In this document: in pieces, positions 37,560 to 45,935 of the stretch
Numbering within the stretch: position 1 is the first letter of the stretch
Layout: each line of letters begins with the position of its first letter
Source of the DNA: CAVVMA01 sp963830715
Lineage (GTDB): Bacteria > Desulfobacterota > Binatia > Binatales > Binataceae
Direction of reading: 5' to 3'
Length of the DNA: 64,000 nt
Assembly: GCA_963830715.1 (NCBI GenBank)
Contig: CAWHNS010000002.1
Location: forward strand, 310,001-374,000
Program-made: the position numbers and the translations under genes
The notes under the pieces: generated by a model
The model's input: the letters and a program-made list of their open reading frames with translations, nothing else
The model's database searches: none
What the model was told of the DNA's origin: nothing

Positions 37560-39670
37560 GCGAGCATCAACTGCCCTGGAGCATTCACCAGAATCCGCTG
37601 CTCGATCAATGGGTCGATTTCAGCCGGCGCGGCGTTGCGCGCGTGTTTTCCGCCAAAGTGGAACTCGGACAGGGTATCGTGACCGCGGTCGCGCAGATCG
37701 CCGCCGAGGAACTGGGACTCCCGATGTCGCAGGTCGTGCTGGTTTCGGGCGACACTCGCTGTTGCCCTAACGAGAGCTATACGGTCGGCAGCATGTCGAT
37801 CGAAATCGGCGGGACATCAGTCAGGATGGCGTGCGCAGAGGCGCGAGCGGCGCTGGTCGAGCAAGCGGCGCGCCTGCTCGGCCACGATGCGTCGCGAATC
37901 ACGGCTGACGGCGGCCTGATCCTGCTGGACGGCAAGCCCTCAGGCCTGGATTATTGGCGCGTGGCGGCGCAGGTGGATTGGAAGCGCCCGGTCACCGGCG
38001 CGATCGCCTTCACACGATCGCAAACGCACATTGGTCGCAGCATCCCGCGGCTCGATCTGCCACCCAAGCTGGCCGGCGGCGCATTCATCCACGATCTCGA
38101 GCTGCCCGCGATGTTGCACGGACGCGTGCTACGTCCGCCCTCGTACGGCGCCCGGCTGGAATCGCTCGATCGATCGCGGGCCGGCGCATTGCCCGGCGTG
38201 ATCAACATCTGGCGCAGCGGCGATTTCGTCGGCGTCTGCTGCGATCGGGAATACCAGGCCGTGAAGGCATTGGAAGCGCTCCGCGCGGGCGCGCGTTGGA
38301 TCGAGAGCGAGACGGCCCGCGACACCCGAAGCTGGAAGGAGTTGCTGCCTTCGCTTCGCTCGATCGACTCCGAGGCGGAGGTCGGCGCACGCCCGGCGTC
38401 TGCTGCCGATCTCCGACGCGTGTCCGCTACTTACTCCAAGCCGCCGCTGGCGCACGCCTCGATGGCGCCCTCGTGCGGGATCGCGCGCTTCGACGGCGAT
38501 CGGCTAATGGTCTGGACCCATTCGCAGGGAGTGTTTCCGTTGAGGGACGCACTCGCCGCCGCGATGGGACTGAAGCAGGAGCAAATCGCCGTGATTCATG
38601 TGCAGGGCGCCGGAGTGTACGGCCACAACGGCGCCGACGACGCTGCGCTCGATGCCGCCTTGCTCGCACGTCAAGTTGCTCCGCGTCCGGTCCGGGTCCA
38701 GTGGACGCGCGAGGATGAGCTCGCCTGGTCACCGCTGGGTTCGCCGATGGTCGTAAAGATCGACGGAGCGATAACGCCCGCCGGGCATATCGCCGAGTGG
38801 ACCGCGAATATATGGAGCGGGCCGCATGGTCAGCGCCCGTCGCGCGGCGCGGTCAATCTGCTGGGCGCAGCTCACATCGATCCGCCGATTCCGTTCCCGG
38901 AAGCTTACGAAATGCTCGGCACATTCGCCGGCGGCGCCCGCAACTCCGAGCCTGCCTACGATTTGCCGCATCGCAAGGTAGTCCTGCACAGTCTCCCGGG
39001 CCTCCCGTTCCGCACCTCATCGCTGCGCACTCTCGGCGGCTACGCGAACGTATTCGCCACCGAGTCATTCATCGATGAACTGGCACTGGCCGCTCGGGCT
39101 GACCCGGTCGAGTTTCGCCTGCGCCATCTCTCGGATTCCCGCGCGCGTCAGGTGATCGAGACCGCAGCGCGGCTCTCGGAGTGGCAGCCCGACGCCGAGC
39201 GCGGAACCGGACGCGCGAAGGGGATTGGCTTCTGCCGATACAAGAACACGGCCGCATACGTGGCAGTGGTCGCGGAGGTCGAAGTCCAGATCCAGCCGCG
39301 AGTCACGAAGGCCTGGTGCGCAGTCGATGCGGGCTTGGCGATCAATCCGGACGGTGTCATCAACCAGATCGAAGGCGGGATCGTGCAATCGATTAGCTGG
39401 ACGCTCAAGGAGGAAGCCGGTTTCGACGGCTGCCGCGTGACGACCAGGAACTGGGACGAGTATCGCATTCTGCGCTTCAGCGAGGCGCCGGAACTGAGGG
39501 TCGAATTGATCCAGCGGCCGGAGTGCCCGCCGCTTGGAGTGGGCGAGGCCGCGCAGGGGCCGGCGGCTGCTGCGGTGGCGAATGCGGTCGCGAGCGCGTG
39601 CGACCTGCGAATCCGCGACCTGCCGATCACGCGCGAACGGATAATCGCAGCGACAAGCGGGGAACCCTAG
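37556..39670 (+). CDS. Molybdopterin-binding catalytic subunit (xanthine dehydrogenase family, IorB-like)
   Basis: The 704-residue protein has two halves: VFSAKVELGQGIVTAVAQIAAEELG (a cofactor-binding stretch normally found in the middle) and SLRTLGGYANVFATESFIDELA. It ends with the catalytic-Glu motif GVGEAAQGPAAAAVANA. It is the large subunit of a molybdenum hydroxylase of the isoquinoline 1-oxidoreductase/aldehyde oxidase type, hydroxylating N-heterocycles or aldehydes. No Tat signal is visible. It forms an operon with the 2Fe-2S subunit (4-nt overlap) and a ThuA-like gene 3 nt downstream. The substrate is unknown. Confidence 0.85.
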   Translation: MSEHQLPWSIHQNPLLDQWVDFSRRGVARVFSAKVELGQGIVTAVAQIAAEELGLPMSQVVLVSGDTRCCPNESYTVGSMSIEIGGTSVRMACAEARAALVEQAARLLGHDASRITADGGLILLDGKPSGLDYWRVAAQVDWKRPVTGAIAFTRSQTHIGRSIPRLDLPPKLAGGAFIHDLELPAMLHGRVLRPPSYGARLESLDRSRAGALPGVINIWRSGDFVGVCCDREYQAVKALEALRAGARWIESETARDTRSWKELLPSLRSIDSEAEVGARPASAADLRRVSATYSKPPLAHASMAPSCGIARFDGDRLMVWTHSQGVFPLRDALAAAMGLKQEQIAVIHVQGAGVYGHNGADDAALDAALLARQVAPRPVRVQWTREDELAWSPLGSPMVVKIDGAITPAGHIAEWTANIWSGPHGQRPSRGAVNLLGAAHIDPPIPFPEAYEMLGTFAGGARNSEPAYDLPHRKVVLHSLPGLPFRTSSLRTLGGYANVFATESFIDELALAARADPVEFRLRHLSDSRARQVIETAARLSEWQPDAERGTGRAKGIGFCRYKNTAAYVAVVAEVEVQIQPRVTKAWCAVDAGLAINPDGVINQIEGGIVQSISWTLKEEAGFDGCRVTTRNWDEYRILRFSEAPELRVELIQRPECPPLGVGEAAQGPAAAAVANAVASACDLRIRDLPITRERIIAATSGEP

Positions 39671-39672
39671 CT

Positions 39673-40542
39673 ATGACTGACCAGAAACCGATTCGGGTCC
39701 ATCTGATTGCGGGCGGATTTCCGCCCGGATCGCCCGCGGGACACGATATGGACTATGCGCGCTTGCGAATTCTCGCACTGCTCGGTGAGAATCCGCAAAT
39801 TCGCGCGACCGTAGCCAACGATTTCATCGACATCGCGCGATGGTTGCCGGGAACGCAATTGCTGGTGACTTACCTGGCCGGGCCATACGCCAACGACGAG
39901 CAGTGCGGCACCCTGCGTCAATGGCTGGAAGGCGGAGGGCGATGGTTCGGTCTGCACGGCACCAGCGGCGGCAAAGCAGTTCCAGTGGAGGGCCATCGCT
40001 ACGCACGCAAGATGGTCAAGACCCGCCATCATGAAACCCTCGGCTGTTTCTTCCTGAACCATCCACCAGTGCGCAGATTCCGCGTCGATGTGGCCGATCG
40101 AAGTCATGCCCTGACCAGGGGATTGCCGGCCTCGTTCGAAGTGCAGGACGAACTCTACTTGATCGAGCTTCAGGATCCGGTGAATTCGCATCTGCTCCTG
40201 ACGACGGAGCTTCCGGAGGATCCGTCGCCGAAGGGCTTCGGCTTCGCTTATGACGCTGACACTTCCCTGCTCGATGACGGAAAGACCCGCGCGTTGGGCT
40301 ACGTTCGCGAGATCGGCAAGGGCGGCGTGGCCTACATTGCGCTAGGCCACTGCCATTCGCCCTCGAACAACGTCCAGCCGTTCGTGGACAGCAGCATCCA
40401 TCCCGAAGGCACGACTCCCTTGCTGTTCCGGGGCTCCTGGGAGACGGCAGAGTTCCAGATCTTGATCCGCAACGCGATCGGATGGGGGATCGGCCAAGCC
40501 CCGGCAGTTGCGGCCGGCCCGAGCCGCACCCGCGCGGAATAA
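39673..40542 (+). CDS. ThuA-like (class I glutamine-amidotransferase-fold) protein
   Basis: The 289-residue product has the ThuA/trehalose-utilisation fold: VHLIAGGFPPGSPAGHD, LLVTYLAGPYANDEQ, GGGRWFGLHGTSGG, FFLNHPPVRRFRVDVAD, FEVQDELYLIEL and VAYIALGHCHSP. The conserved GLHGTSGG/DELY segments are as in the family. ThuA proteins bind or modify sugar-like molecules. It starts 3 nt after the molybdenum hydroxylase, implying a linked pathway. Confidence 0.8.
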   Translation: MTDQKPIRVHLIAGGFPPGSPAGHDMDYARLRILALLGENPQIRATVANDFIDIARWLPGTQLLVTYLAGPYANDEQCGTLRQWLEGGGRWFGLHGTSGGKAVPVEGHRYARKMVKTRHHETLGCFFLNHPPVRRFRVDVADRSHALTRGLPASFEVQDELYLIELQDPVNSHLLLTTELPEDPSPKGFGFAYDADTSLLDDGKTRALGYVREIGKGGVAYIALGHCHSPSNNVQPFVDSSIHPEGTTPLLFRGSWETAEFQILIRNAIGWGIGQAPAVAAGPSRTRAE

Positions 40543-40562
40543 GATTCACTCGGCCAAGGTAC

Positions 40563-40928
40563 TCACGCAGTCGCGCCAGAGACACAAGCCAGATACCGAT
40601 CGAGGTTCGCCAACAAGCACTCCCAGCCTGCCAGGCCGATCGAGTGGGATTGATGAAGCGCCGGCGCGGAGGTGGTTCCCGCGACGGCGCGCAGGGACGC
40701 CGCACCCGCTCGGCATTGCGCCGGCATCTGTTCGATCGACAAGCGCGCCTCGCGTACCGCGTCCGCCTCGCTAGCGGCCGCGCCGATCGCGCCGCCGTTT
40801 CCACGCGGACTTGCTACGAACCAGAACCAGGTCCGTTGACCAGTCCATACCTCGAAGCCGATACCCAGGTGAGATCCGGAATTGCGGATGCGGCCGTCTC
40901 GCGAGCCTGCCGATCTCTCTCGTTTCAT
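40563..40928 (-). CDS. Hypothetical protein (about 121 aa)
   Basis: The protein has a GIGFEVWTGQRTWFWFVASP segment followed by GAAASEADAVREARLSIEQM and a C-terminal GWECLLANLDRYLA. Its regular helix-strand composition makes it likely to be real. No motif or signal peptide is recognised. It is the last gene on the strand of the ArsR-SRPBCC pair, 19 nt from the SRPBCC stop, so it may be part of that operon. Confidence 0.5.
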   Translation of the reverse strand: MKRERSAGSRDGRIRNSGSHLGIGFEVWTGQRTWFWFVASPRGNGGAIGAAASEADAVREARLSIEQMPAQCRAGAASLRAVAGTTSAPALHQSHSIGLAGWECLLANLDRYLACVSGATA

Positions 40929-40947
40929 TTTCAGAATCCTCAGCGAT

Positions 40948-41418
40948 TCACAATGTCAGGTATTCGGCGAGGCGATCGAGGATGCTGGTCCATCCGCCCC
41001 GATGGGCATCGCGGGCCGTGACCGATTCGAAGACCGCTTGGTGCAGAGTTAGCCTCGTCTTGCCACCGTGTTCGGCGAATGTCACCGTCACCAGCGTTTC
41101 GTGGCCGGGCTTGCCCTCCGCATCCTCCCAGGCCCAGGTATAGACGAGCCGCTCCCGATCGACTATCTCGCGATAGACGCCCTGCACCCAATGGTCGGTG
41201 CCCTGGGGCGAGCGCATCCCGATCCGATATCTGCCGCCGGGGCGGATGTCCATTTGGCAGGAGAGCGCAGTGAAGCCCTGCGGTCCCAGCCAGCGCATCT
41301 GGCGTTCGGGCTCGGTCCACGCCTTGAAGACGAGGCTGAGCGGCGCCTCGAAGATGCGCGTGATGACAAGCTCCCGTTCGGCGGATTCCGCGACGGCGGC
41401 GTTACTTTGTGCGACCAT
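40948..41418 (-). CDS. SRPBCC (AHSA1-like) domain protein
   Basis: ATG 41416-41418 gives 156 residues. The AHSA1/START-like features are ITRIFEAPLSLVFKAWTEPER, RWLGPQGFT, DIRPGGRYRIGMRSP, REIVDRERLVYTWAWED and the helix GGWTSILDRLAEYL. These proteins bind hydrophobic ligands. It overlaps the upstream ArsR gene by 17 nt, the usual ArsR-SRPBCC arrangement, in which the SRPBCC protein may sense or sequester the ligand. Confidence 0.85.
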   Translation of the reverse strand: MVAQSNAAVAESAERELVITRIFEAPLSLVFKAWTEPERQMRWLGPQGFTALSCQMDIRPGGRYRIGMRSPQGTDHWVQGVYREIVDRERLVYTWAWEDAEGKPGHETLVTVTFAEHGGKTRLTLHQAVFESVTARDAHRGGWTSILDRLAEYLTL

Positions 41419-41755
41419 CTTTTTTCTCCTTCTTCTGCAACTCGCGCAGATAATCCTCCAGGCGATCGAAGCTCTGCTCCCAGAAACGCCGGTAGTGCTC
41501 CAGCCAGTGCGCGACGTCCTTGAGAGGACCCGCTGCAAGCCGGCAGGGCCGCCATTGCGCCTCGCGGCCCCGCGATATGAGGCCAGCGTGTTCCAGCACC
41601 TTGAGATGCTTCGAGATGGCCGGCAGGCTCATCGCGAAGGGCTCGGCGAGCTCGGTGACCGAGGTCTCGCCCGAGGCAAGGCGGGCGAGGATGGCGCGCC
41701 GGGTCGGATCGGCGAGGGCCGCGAAGGTGGTGCTGAGGCGTTCGGAGGGCGTCAC
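41402..41755 (-). CDS. ArsR-family winged-helix repressor
   Basis: GTG 41753-41755 is preferred to the upstream TTG, which would lie in the operator. The 117-residue protein has the ArsR fold: LADPTRRAILARLASGETSVTELAEPFAMSLPAISKHLKVLEHAGLI (in parts). No metal-binding ELCVCDL box is present, so the effector is likely not arsenic. It is co-translated with the SRPBCC gene, and a 30-bp palindrome lies immediately upstream. Confidence 0.85.
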   Translation of the reverse strand: MTPSERLSTTFAALADPTRRAILARLASGETSVTELAEPFAMSLPAISKHLKVLEHAGLISRGREAQWRPCRLAAGPLKDVAHWLEHYRRFWEQSFDRLEDYLRELQKKEKKDGRTK

Positions 41756-41760
41756 GTAAT

Positions 41761-41790
41761 AAACCAATCAGTTAAATAACTGATCGGTTT
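41761..41790. promoter_or_regulatory. 30-bp operator palindrome of the ArsR-SRPBCC operon
   Basis: AAACCAATCAGTTA, AA, TAACTGATCGGTTT are inverted repeats with one mismatch in 14. This AT-rich palindrome is 5 nt upstream of the ArsR start and probably overlaps its promoter. ArsR-type repressors bind such sites, so it is a good candidate for autoregulation. A perfect core ATCAGTTAAATAACTGAT (41767-41784) is included. Confidence 0.75.
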
Positions 41791-41881
41791 AATACACCTT
41801 CGCGACGGTCGATGTCAAGGCGTCGCGCACGCGCCCGGTGGCCCGCTTTCCCTCAGCGCGATGACGGCTCGTTCACGCAGC

Positions 41882-42571
41882 TCATCCGCGGAAGAGCGCG
41901 CGCAAACGCCCTGGGCGGCCTTCCTCTTTTGCGGCAGCCAGGCGGCCGTTGTTCAGTTCGAGCCGCTCGAAGTCGAGACCTTCGAGTGCGGCGCCGCTAT
42001 GCGCGGTTACCAGCACGGCGCATCGGCGCGCGACCGCCTCTTTGATAAGCGCGATGACAATCGCTATGCCTTGGCTGTCCAGACCGGCTAACGGCTCGTC
42101 CATCAGCAGCACATCCGGTTCGGCCACCATCGCACGCGCCACCGACAGCCTCTGCTCCATCCCGCGCGACAGCGAGCGCACGCGCTCGTCGGGCGCCGCG
42201 CCGAGTCCGACCCTTTCGAGCCATCGATCGGCGGCAATTCGCGGCGATGGCAGCTCATACAGCGACGCGTAGAATTCCAGGTTCTCGCGGGCGGTCAGGT
42301 TCGGGTAGAGGAAGCTCTGATGCGTCATCAGACCGACCAGGCGGCGGATGTTGGCCGGGAGCGATCGGCTCTCCTGTCCGAACAGCAGCGCTCGCCCTGC
42401 GCTGGGAATCGAGAGGCCGGCGAGCAGCTTGAGCAGCGTCGATTTGCCCGCGCCGTTGCTGCCCGTCACGATTGCGCCGTGTGCCGGCTCGAGCCTCAGA
42501 TCGACCGTGCGCAGGACCGCGTTGGCGCCGTAGTTCTTGCCCAATCCCACGGCGCTTACGATCGCTTCCAC
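41882..42571 (-). CDS. ccmA: Haem ABC exporter ATP-binding protein CcmA
   Basis: GTG 42569-42571 gives 229 residues with Walker A GSNGAGKST, signature LSRGMEQRLSVARAM and Walker B VLLMDEPLAGLD. CcmA with CcmB drives release of haem-CcmE in System I cytochrome c maturation. It lies in the order ccmF, ccmH, ccmI-like, ccmA; ccmB, C, D, E and G are not in the window. The start is 3 nt downstream of the ccmI-like stop. Confidence 0.85.
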   Translation of the reverse strand: MEAIVSAVGLGKNYGANAVLRTVDLRLEPAHGAIVTGSNGAGKSTLLKLLAGLSIPSAGRALLFGQESRSLPANIRRLVGLMTHQSFLYPNLTARENLEFYASLYELPSPRIAADRWLERVGLGAAPDERVRSLSRGMEQRLSVARAMVAEPDVLLMDEPLAGLDSQGIAIVIALIKEAVARRCAVLVTAHSGAALEGLDFERLELNNGRLAAAKEEGRPGRLRALFRG

Positions 42572-42573
42572 GC

Positions 42574-43050
42574 TCAGTCGGCCTGCGCGGCCAGATTCCT
42601 GAGCGGATGAAGCTCAGCGCCGCATTCCACGCAGAAGTTGGCGTCGGGACTTACCCGCACGCCGCATTGCGGACAGAAGACCACTCTTGGCGCGCGCCGC
42701 TCCAGCGGCCTGATCGCGCGCAGCGGGCGCACGACCTCACGAGCCGCGGAGGCGCGAATATCCGCGCGCGCACGCTGTATCGCCGCCATCGCGCCCAGCG
42801 CCCGCGCCTCCAGCGGCTCGCGGAGCGCCCGATAGTCCTCAGCGGAGAGCTTCTTCATTTCGCGATCGAATTCCAGCTCGCGAAGCGCCTGCACCGCAAG
42901 CGCCCGATCGTGTGCAAGACGGTCGAGCTCGAGCTTCGCGATCTCGATCGGGGCCGGTCCCCTGGGGCCGCTCCGGCGGGCAGCAATGAGCGGCGCGGCC
43001 ACGTAGAGCGCCACGCCTGCGACGACCAGCAATGCGGCTGCGTAGATCAC
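42574..43050 (-). CDS. CcmI-like membrane protein with C-terminal zinc ribbon
   Basis: The 158-residue protein starts with one TM helix (IYAAALLVVAGVALYVAAPLI), then a coiled-coil-like helix (LERDR...ALRELEFDREMKKLSAEDYRAL) typical of CcmI N-termini. The C-terminus has a double CxxC zinc ribbon (CPQCGVRV, CVECGAEL), which usual CcmI lacks. It lies between ccmH and ccmA and is probably part of the haem-lyase complex. Confidence 0.65.
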   Translation of the reverse strand: MIYAAALLVVAGVALYVAAPLIAARRSGPRGPAPIEIAKLELDRLAHDRALAVQALRELEFDREMKKLSAEDYRALREPLEARALGAMAAIQRARADIRASAAREVVRPLRAIRPLERRAPRVVFCPQCGVRVSPDANFCVECGAELHPLRNLAAQAD

Positions 43051-43053
43051 GGC

Positions 43054-43689
43054 TCAGATCGATTCGCGCAGCTCGCGATCGAGGATCTTCTTGAGCCGGG
43101 GATCGAACTCGCCGCCGGCGGCCGCGCCCGTCCGTTCTTGCGCCGGAGCCGCACTGCGCCATCGCCCCAGGGCGAACAGGATCGCGATCGCGCCGGCGAA
43201 CAGCGCGACGAACGGGGCGGTCCACGCAAGCAGGTTGAAGCCTTCCGTGGTCGGCGCGGAAAGTATCTTCTCGCCGAACTTGCGCCGGAAACTCATGATG
43301 ATTCCGGCGCGCGACATTCCGGCTTTGATCATCCCATCGATTTGCGTGCGCAACGGGACCGAAAAAGGGCAGGTCGGATGGTTGCAGTTGGCGACCGTCA
43401 GCCCGCATCCGCACTGACAGGTCAGTCCCTCGCAGACCTCCTGCATCGTCGGCAGGCCGGCGTGCTGAGGACGGCCCGCGATCGATCCCAACACTCCGCG
43501 CAGGAAGCGTCCTGCTTGCTGGAGCGTCCCGCCGACGGGCTCGGATGAAACCGAAGCCCCCGCCGCAGAGGTGGAAGCCGCGACGAGCGGCCTCGGCGAG
43601 GCGATCCCGACAATCATAGTCGCGATCGCAATTGCAATCGCGACGAGCGCGATACAGCTCGGTCCCAATGCGGCGGCGCGCGTCCTCAC
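43054..43689 (-). CDS. ccmH: Cytochrome c-type biogenesis protein CcmH
   Basis: The 211-residue protein has an N-terminal signal/TM, a CcmH domain with the redox motif TCQCGC near residue 91, extra Cys residues (NCNHPTCPF) and a following helix (IDGMIKAGMSRAGIIMSFRRKFG), then a TM helix (APFVALFAGAIAILFALG). CcmH reduces apocytochrome CxxCH cysteines. Its start overlaps the ccmF stop by 4 nt. Confidence 0.85.
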   Translation of the reverse strand: MRTRAAALGPSCIALVAIAIAIATMIVGIASPRPLVAASTSAAGASVSSEPVGGTLQQAGRFLRGVLGSIAGRPQHAGLPTMQEVCEGLTCQCGCGLTVANCNHPTCPFSVPLRTQIDGMIKAGMSRAGIIMSFRRKFGEKILSAPTTEGFNLLAWTAPFVALFAGAIAILFALGRWRSAAPAQERTGAAAGGEFDPRLKKILDRELRESI

Positions 43690-45710
43690 GACTCGGTCAC
43701 TTCGCGGGCCGCTTCAGGGGAGAAATCGTCCGGCGCAGCACGGCTGACTGCGGCGGCGATCGCAGCGCGCTCGCGCACGTTGGGCCACATCACAACCACG
43801 GTCCCGGTGGCCATCAGCAATCCGCCGGCCCACAGCCAGAAGACCAGCGGGGTCAGAAAGATGTCGAAGGTGGCGAGCCCGCTCGCGTCGTCGATGCCGG
43901 CCAGCACCACATACAGGTCAGACCGCGGGCTGGAACGAATCGCCACTTTGGTCGCCGGTTGCTGCGGCTTCTTGAAGAACAACTTGGCAGGCTCCATCGT
44001 CGCGATCAAACGGCCGTTCCGGAAAAGGTCGAGCCGCGCGATGGCGCTCGTCAGATGCGGCGTATCGGACAAATCAAGCCCGACGTATCGCATTTGGTAG
44101 GGTCCGATGCTGAAGGTTTCGCCTTTGTGTACGCTCTGCTTGAGCTCGGTTCTGAAGAACGATGACGCGACGATCCCGACGAACGCGGCGATCACGCCGA
44201 CGTGGATCATATAGCCGCCGTAGCGGCGGTTGTTTTTCGCCACCAGATTGACCAGGGCGCGCGGCGGCGATTCGCCGACCAGACGGCGGCGCGCGTCGAT
44301 ACCGCGCGCGAACTCAGCCACCACCGTGGCGAGCACGAACGCCGCCAGCGAGAATGCGCTCAGCACGTACCATCGGCGAATGTCGCCCGCGAAGCATAGG
44401 ATGAGGCCGGTCGCCATCCCGGCCATCGCCGGCGCCGCGAAGCTTCTCACCAGGTTCGATCGCGTGGCCTTGCGCCACGCGATCAGCGGTCCCACGCCCA
44501 TCAGGAAAATCAGCGCCAGCGCAAGCGGGCCGTTGACCTTGTTGAAGAACGGCGGCCCGACCGTGATCTTCACGCCGCGCACCGCCTCGGACAGGATCGG
44601 GAAGATCGTTCCCCAGAAAACGGCGAACGCTATCCCCACCAGGATCAGGTTGTTGAACAGGAAGGCGGCCTCGCGCGACAGGTACGACTCGAACACCGCC
44701 GGGCTCCTGAGCATCCGCACTCGCCAAATCAGCAGCGCCGTGTAGGACACCGCGACTACGATCAGGAAAGTAAGGAAGTATGGTCCCAGACCGGACTGTG
44801 TGAAGGAGTGAACCGATGAGATGACTCCGCTGCGCGTGATGAAAGTGCCGAACAGCGTGAGCAGGAAGGCCAGCCCGACCAGCACCAGGTTCCAGACCTT
44901 CAGCATGTCCTTGCGTTCCTGGATCATCACCGAATGGAGATAGGCGGTTATCACCAGCCAGGGCATGAAGGCCGCGTTCTCGACCGGGTCCCACGCCCAA
45001 TAGCCGCCCCATCCGAGCACTTCGTAGGCCCATCGCGCGCCGAACAGGTTGCCGAGCGTCAGGAAGAACCACGAGAAGATCGCCCATCGGCGGGTGCTGC
45101 GAATCCAGTCGTCGCCGAGCTTGCCCGTAATCAGCGCCGCGGCGCCGAACGCGAAAGGCACCGTCGCGCTGACATAGCCTGTGTATAGCGAGGGCGGATG
45201 AATCGCCATCCAGTAGTTCTGGAGCAGCGGGTTTAAATCGGCACCCTCGAGCGGCACAGATGCCAGGACATCGAACGGGCGCGTAACAAAGTTGAGCATC
45301 CCGAGGAAGAAGACCGCGACCCCTGCCATCACGGCGAGTGCGTACGGCGCTATCTCCGGATTGCGGCGGAGGTTCTGAATCGCGACCAGCGCGGTGAAGA
45401 TCGAAAGCAACCAGGTCCAGAACAGCAGCGAACCCTGCTGCCCGCCCCACAGCGAGGTTACCTTGTAGACGGTCGGCAGCGTGGTGCTGGAGTACGAGGC
45501 GACGTATTCCAGCGAGAAATCACTTCGCAGCAGGCCCACCCAGAGCGAGGCGACCGCCACCGTGATCATCGCGCACATCGCCCACAATGCGTGGCGGGCG
45601 CTGATTATCAGGTCCAGGCGTCCGCGCCGGGCGCCGACGACGTTGGCGCCGATCGAATACAATGCCAGCGCGAGCGCCAGCGCGAGCGCTAATCTTCCCA
45701 GGACGGGCAT
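43686..45710 (-). CDS. ccmF: Cytochrome c haem lyase subunit CcmF
   Basis: The 674-residue protein has many TM helices and the CcmF WWD-type motif WGGYWAWDPVENAAFMPWL near residue 240, flanked by conserved His (AIHPPSLYTGYV, AYLHSVM, SVHSF). CcmF/CcmH ligate haem to apocytochromes at the periplasmic face. It heads the cluster ccmF-ccmH-(ccmI-like)-ccmA. c-type cytochromes in the window, such as that at 8970, would be clients. Confidence 0.92.
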   Translation of the reverse strand: MPVLGRLALALALALALYSIGANVVGARRGRLDLIISARHALWAMCAMITVAVASLWVGLLRSDFSLEYVASYSSTTLPTVYKVTSLWGGQQGSLLFWTWLLSIFTALVAIQNLRRNPEIAPYALAVMAGVAVFFLGMLNFVTRPFDVLASVPLEGADLNPLLQNYWMAIHPPSLYTGYVSATVPFAFGAAALITGKLGDDWIRSTRRWAIFSWFFLTLGNLFGARWAYEVLGWGGYWAWDPVENAAFMPWLVITAYLHSVMIQERKDMLKVWNLVLVGLAFLLTLFGTFITRSGVISSVHSFTQSGLGPYFLTFLIVVAVSYTALLIWRVRMLRSPAVFESYLSREAAFLFNNLILVGIAFAVFWGTIFPILSEAVRGVKITVGPPFFNKVNGPLALALIFLMGVGPLIAWRKATRSNLVRSFAAPAMAGMATGLILCFAGDIRRWYVLSAFSLAAFVLATVVAEFARGIDARRRLVGESPPRALVNLVAKNNRRYGGYMIHVGVIAAFVGIVASSFFRTELKQSVHKGETFSIGPYQMRYVGLDLSDTPHLTSAIARLDLFRNGRLIATMEPAKLFFKKPQQPATKVAIRSSPRSDLYVVLAGIDDASGLATFDIFLTPLVFWLWAGGLLMATGTVVVMWPNVRERAAIAAAVSRAAPDDFSPEAAREVTES

Positions 45711-45935
45711 CTGAGGATCACCCCGACAATCAAGATCTCGCGGTCGGCAAGCATATCAGCCGCGACCTCCATTTTGCACCGTAATTCAGGCTGGCGCCAA
45801 CACAGACCTTCGTTCGCGTCATCTTATTGAAAAGCATCCCATCTCGCGGGCCACTCACGGAAATCGAAGCGGGCGGCTACAATCGCGAATAGGGCAAGAT
45901 GAAACGCTACTGCCCCGATTGGAGGCGTCGTTGCC

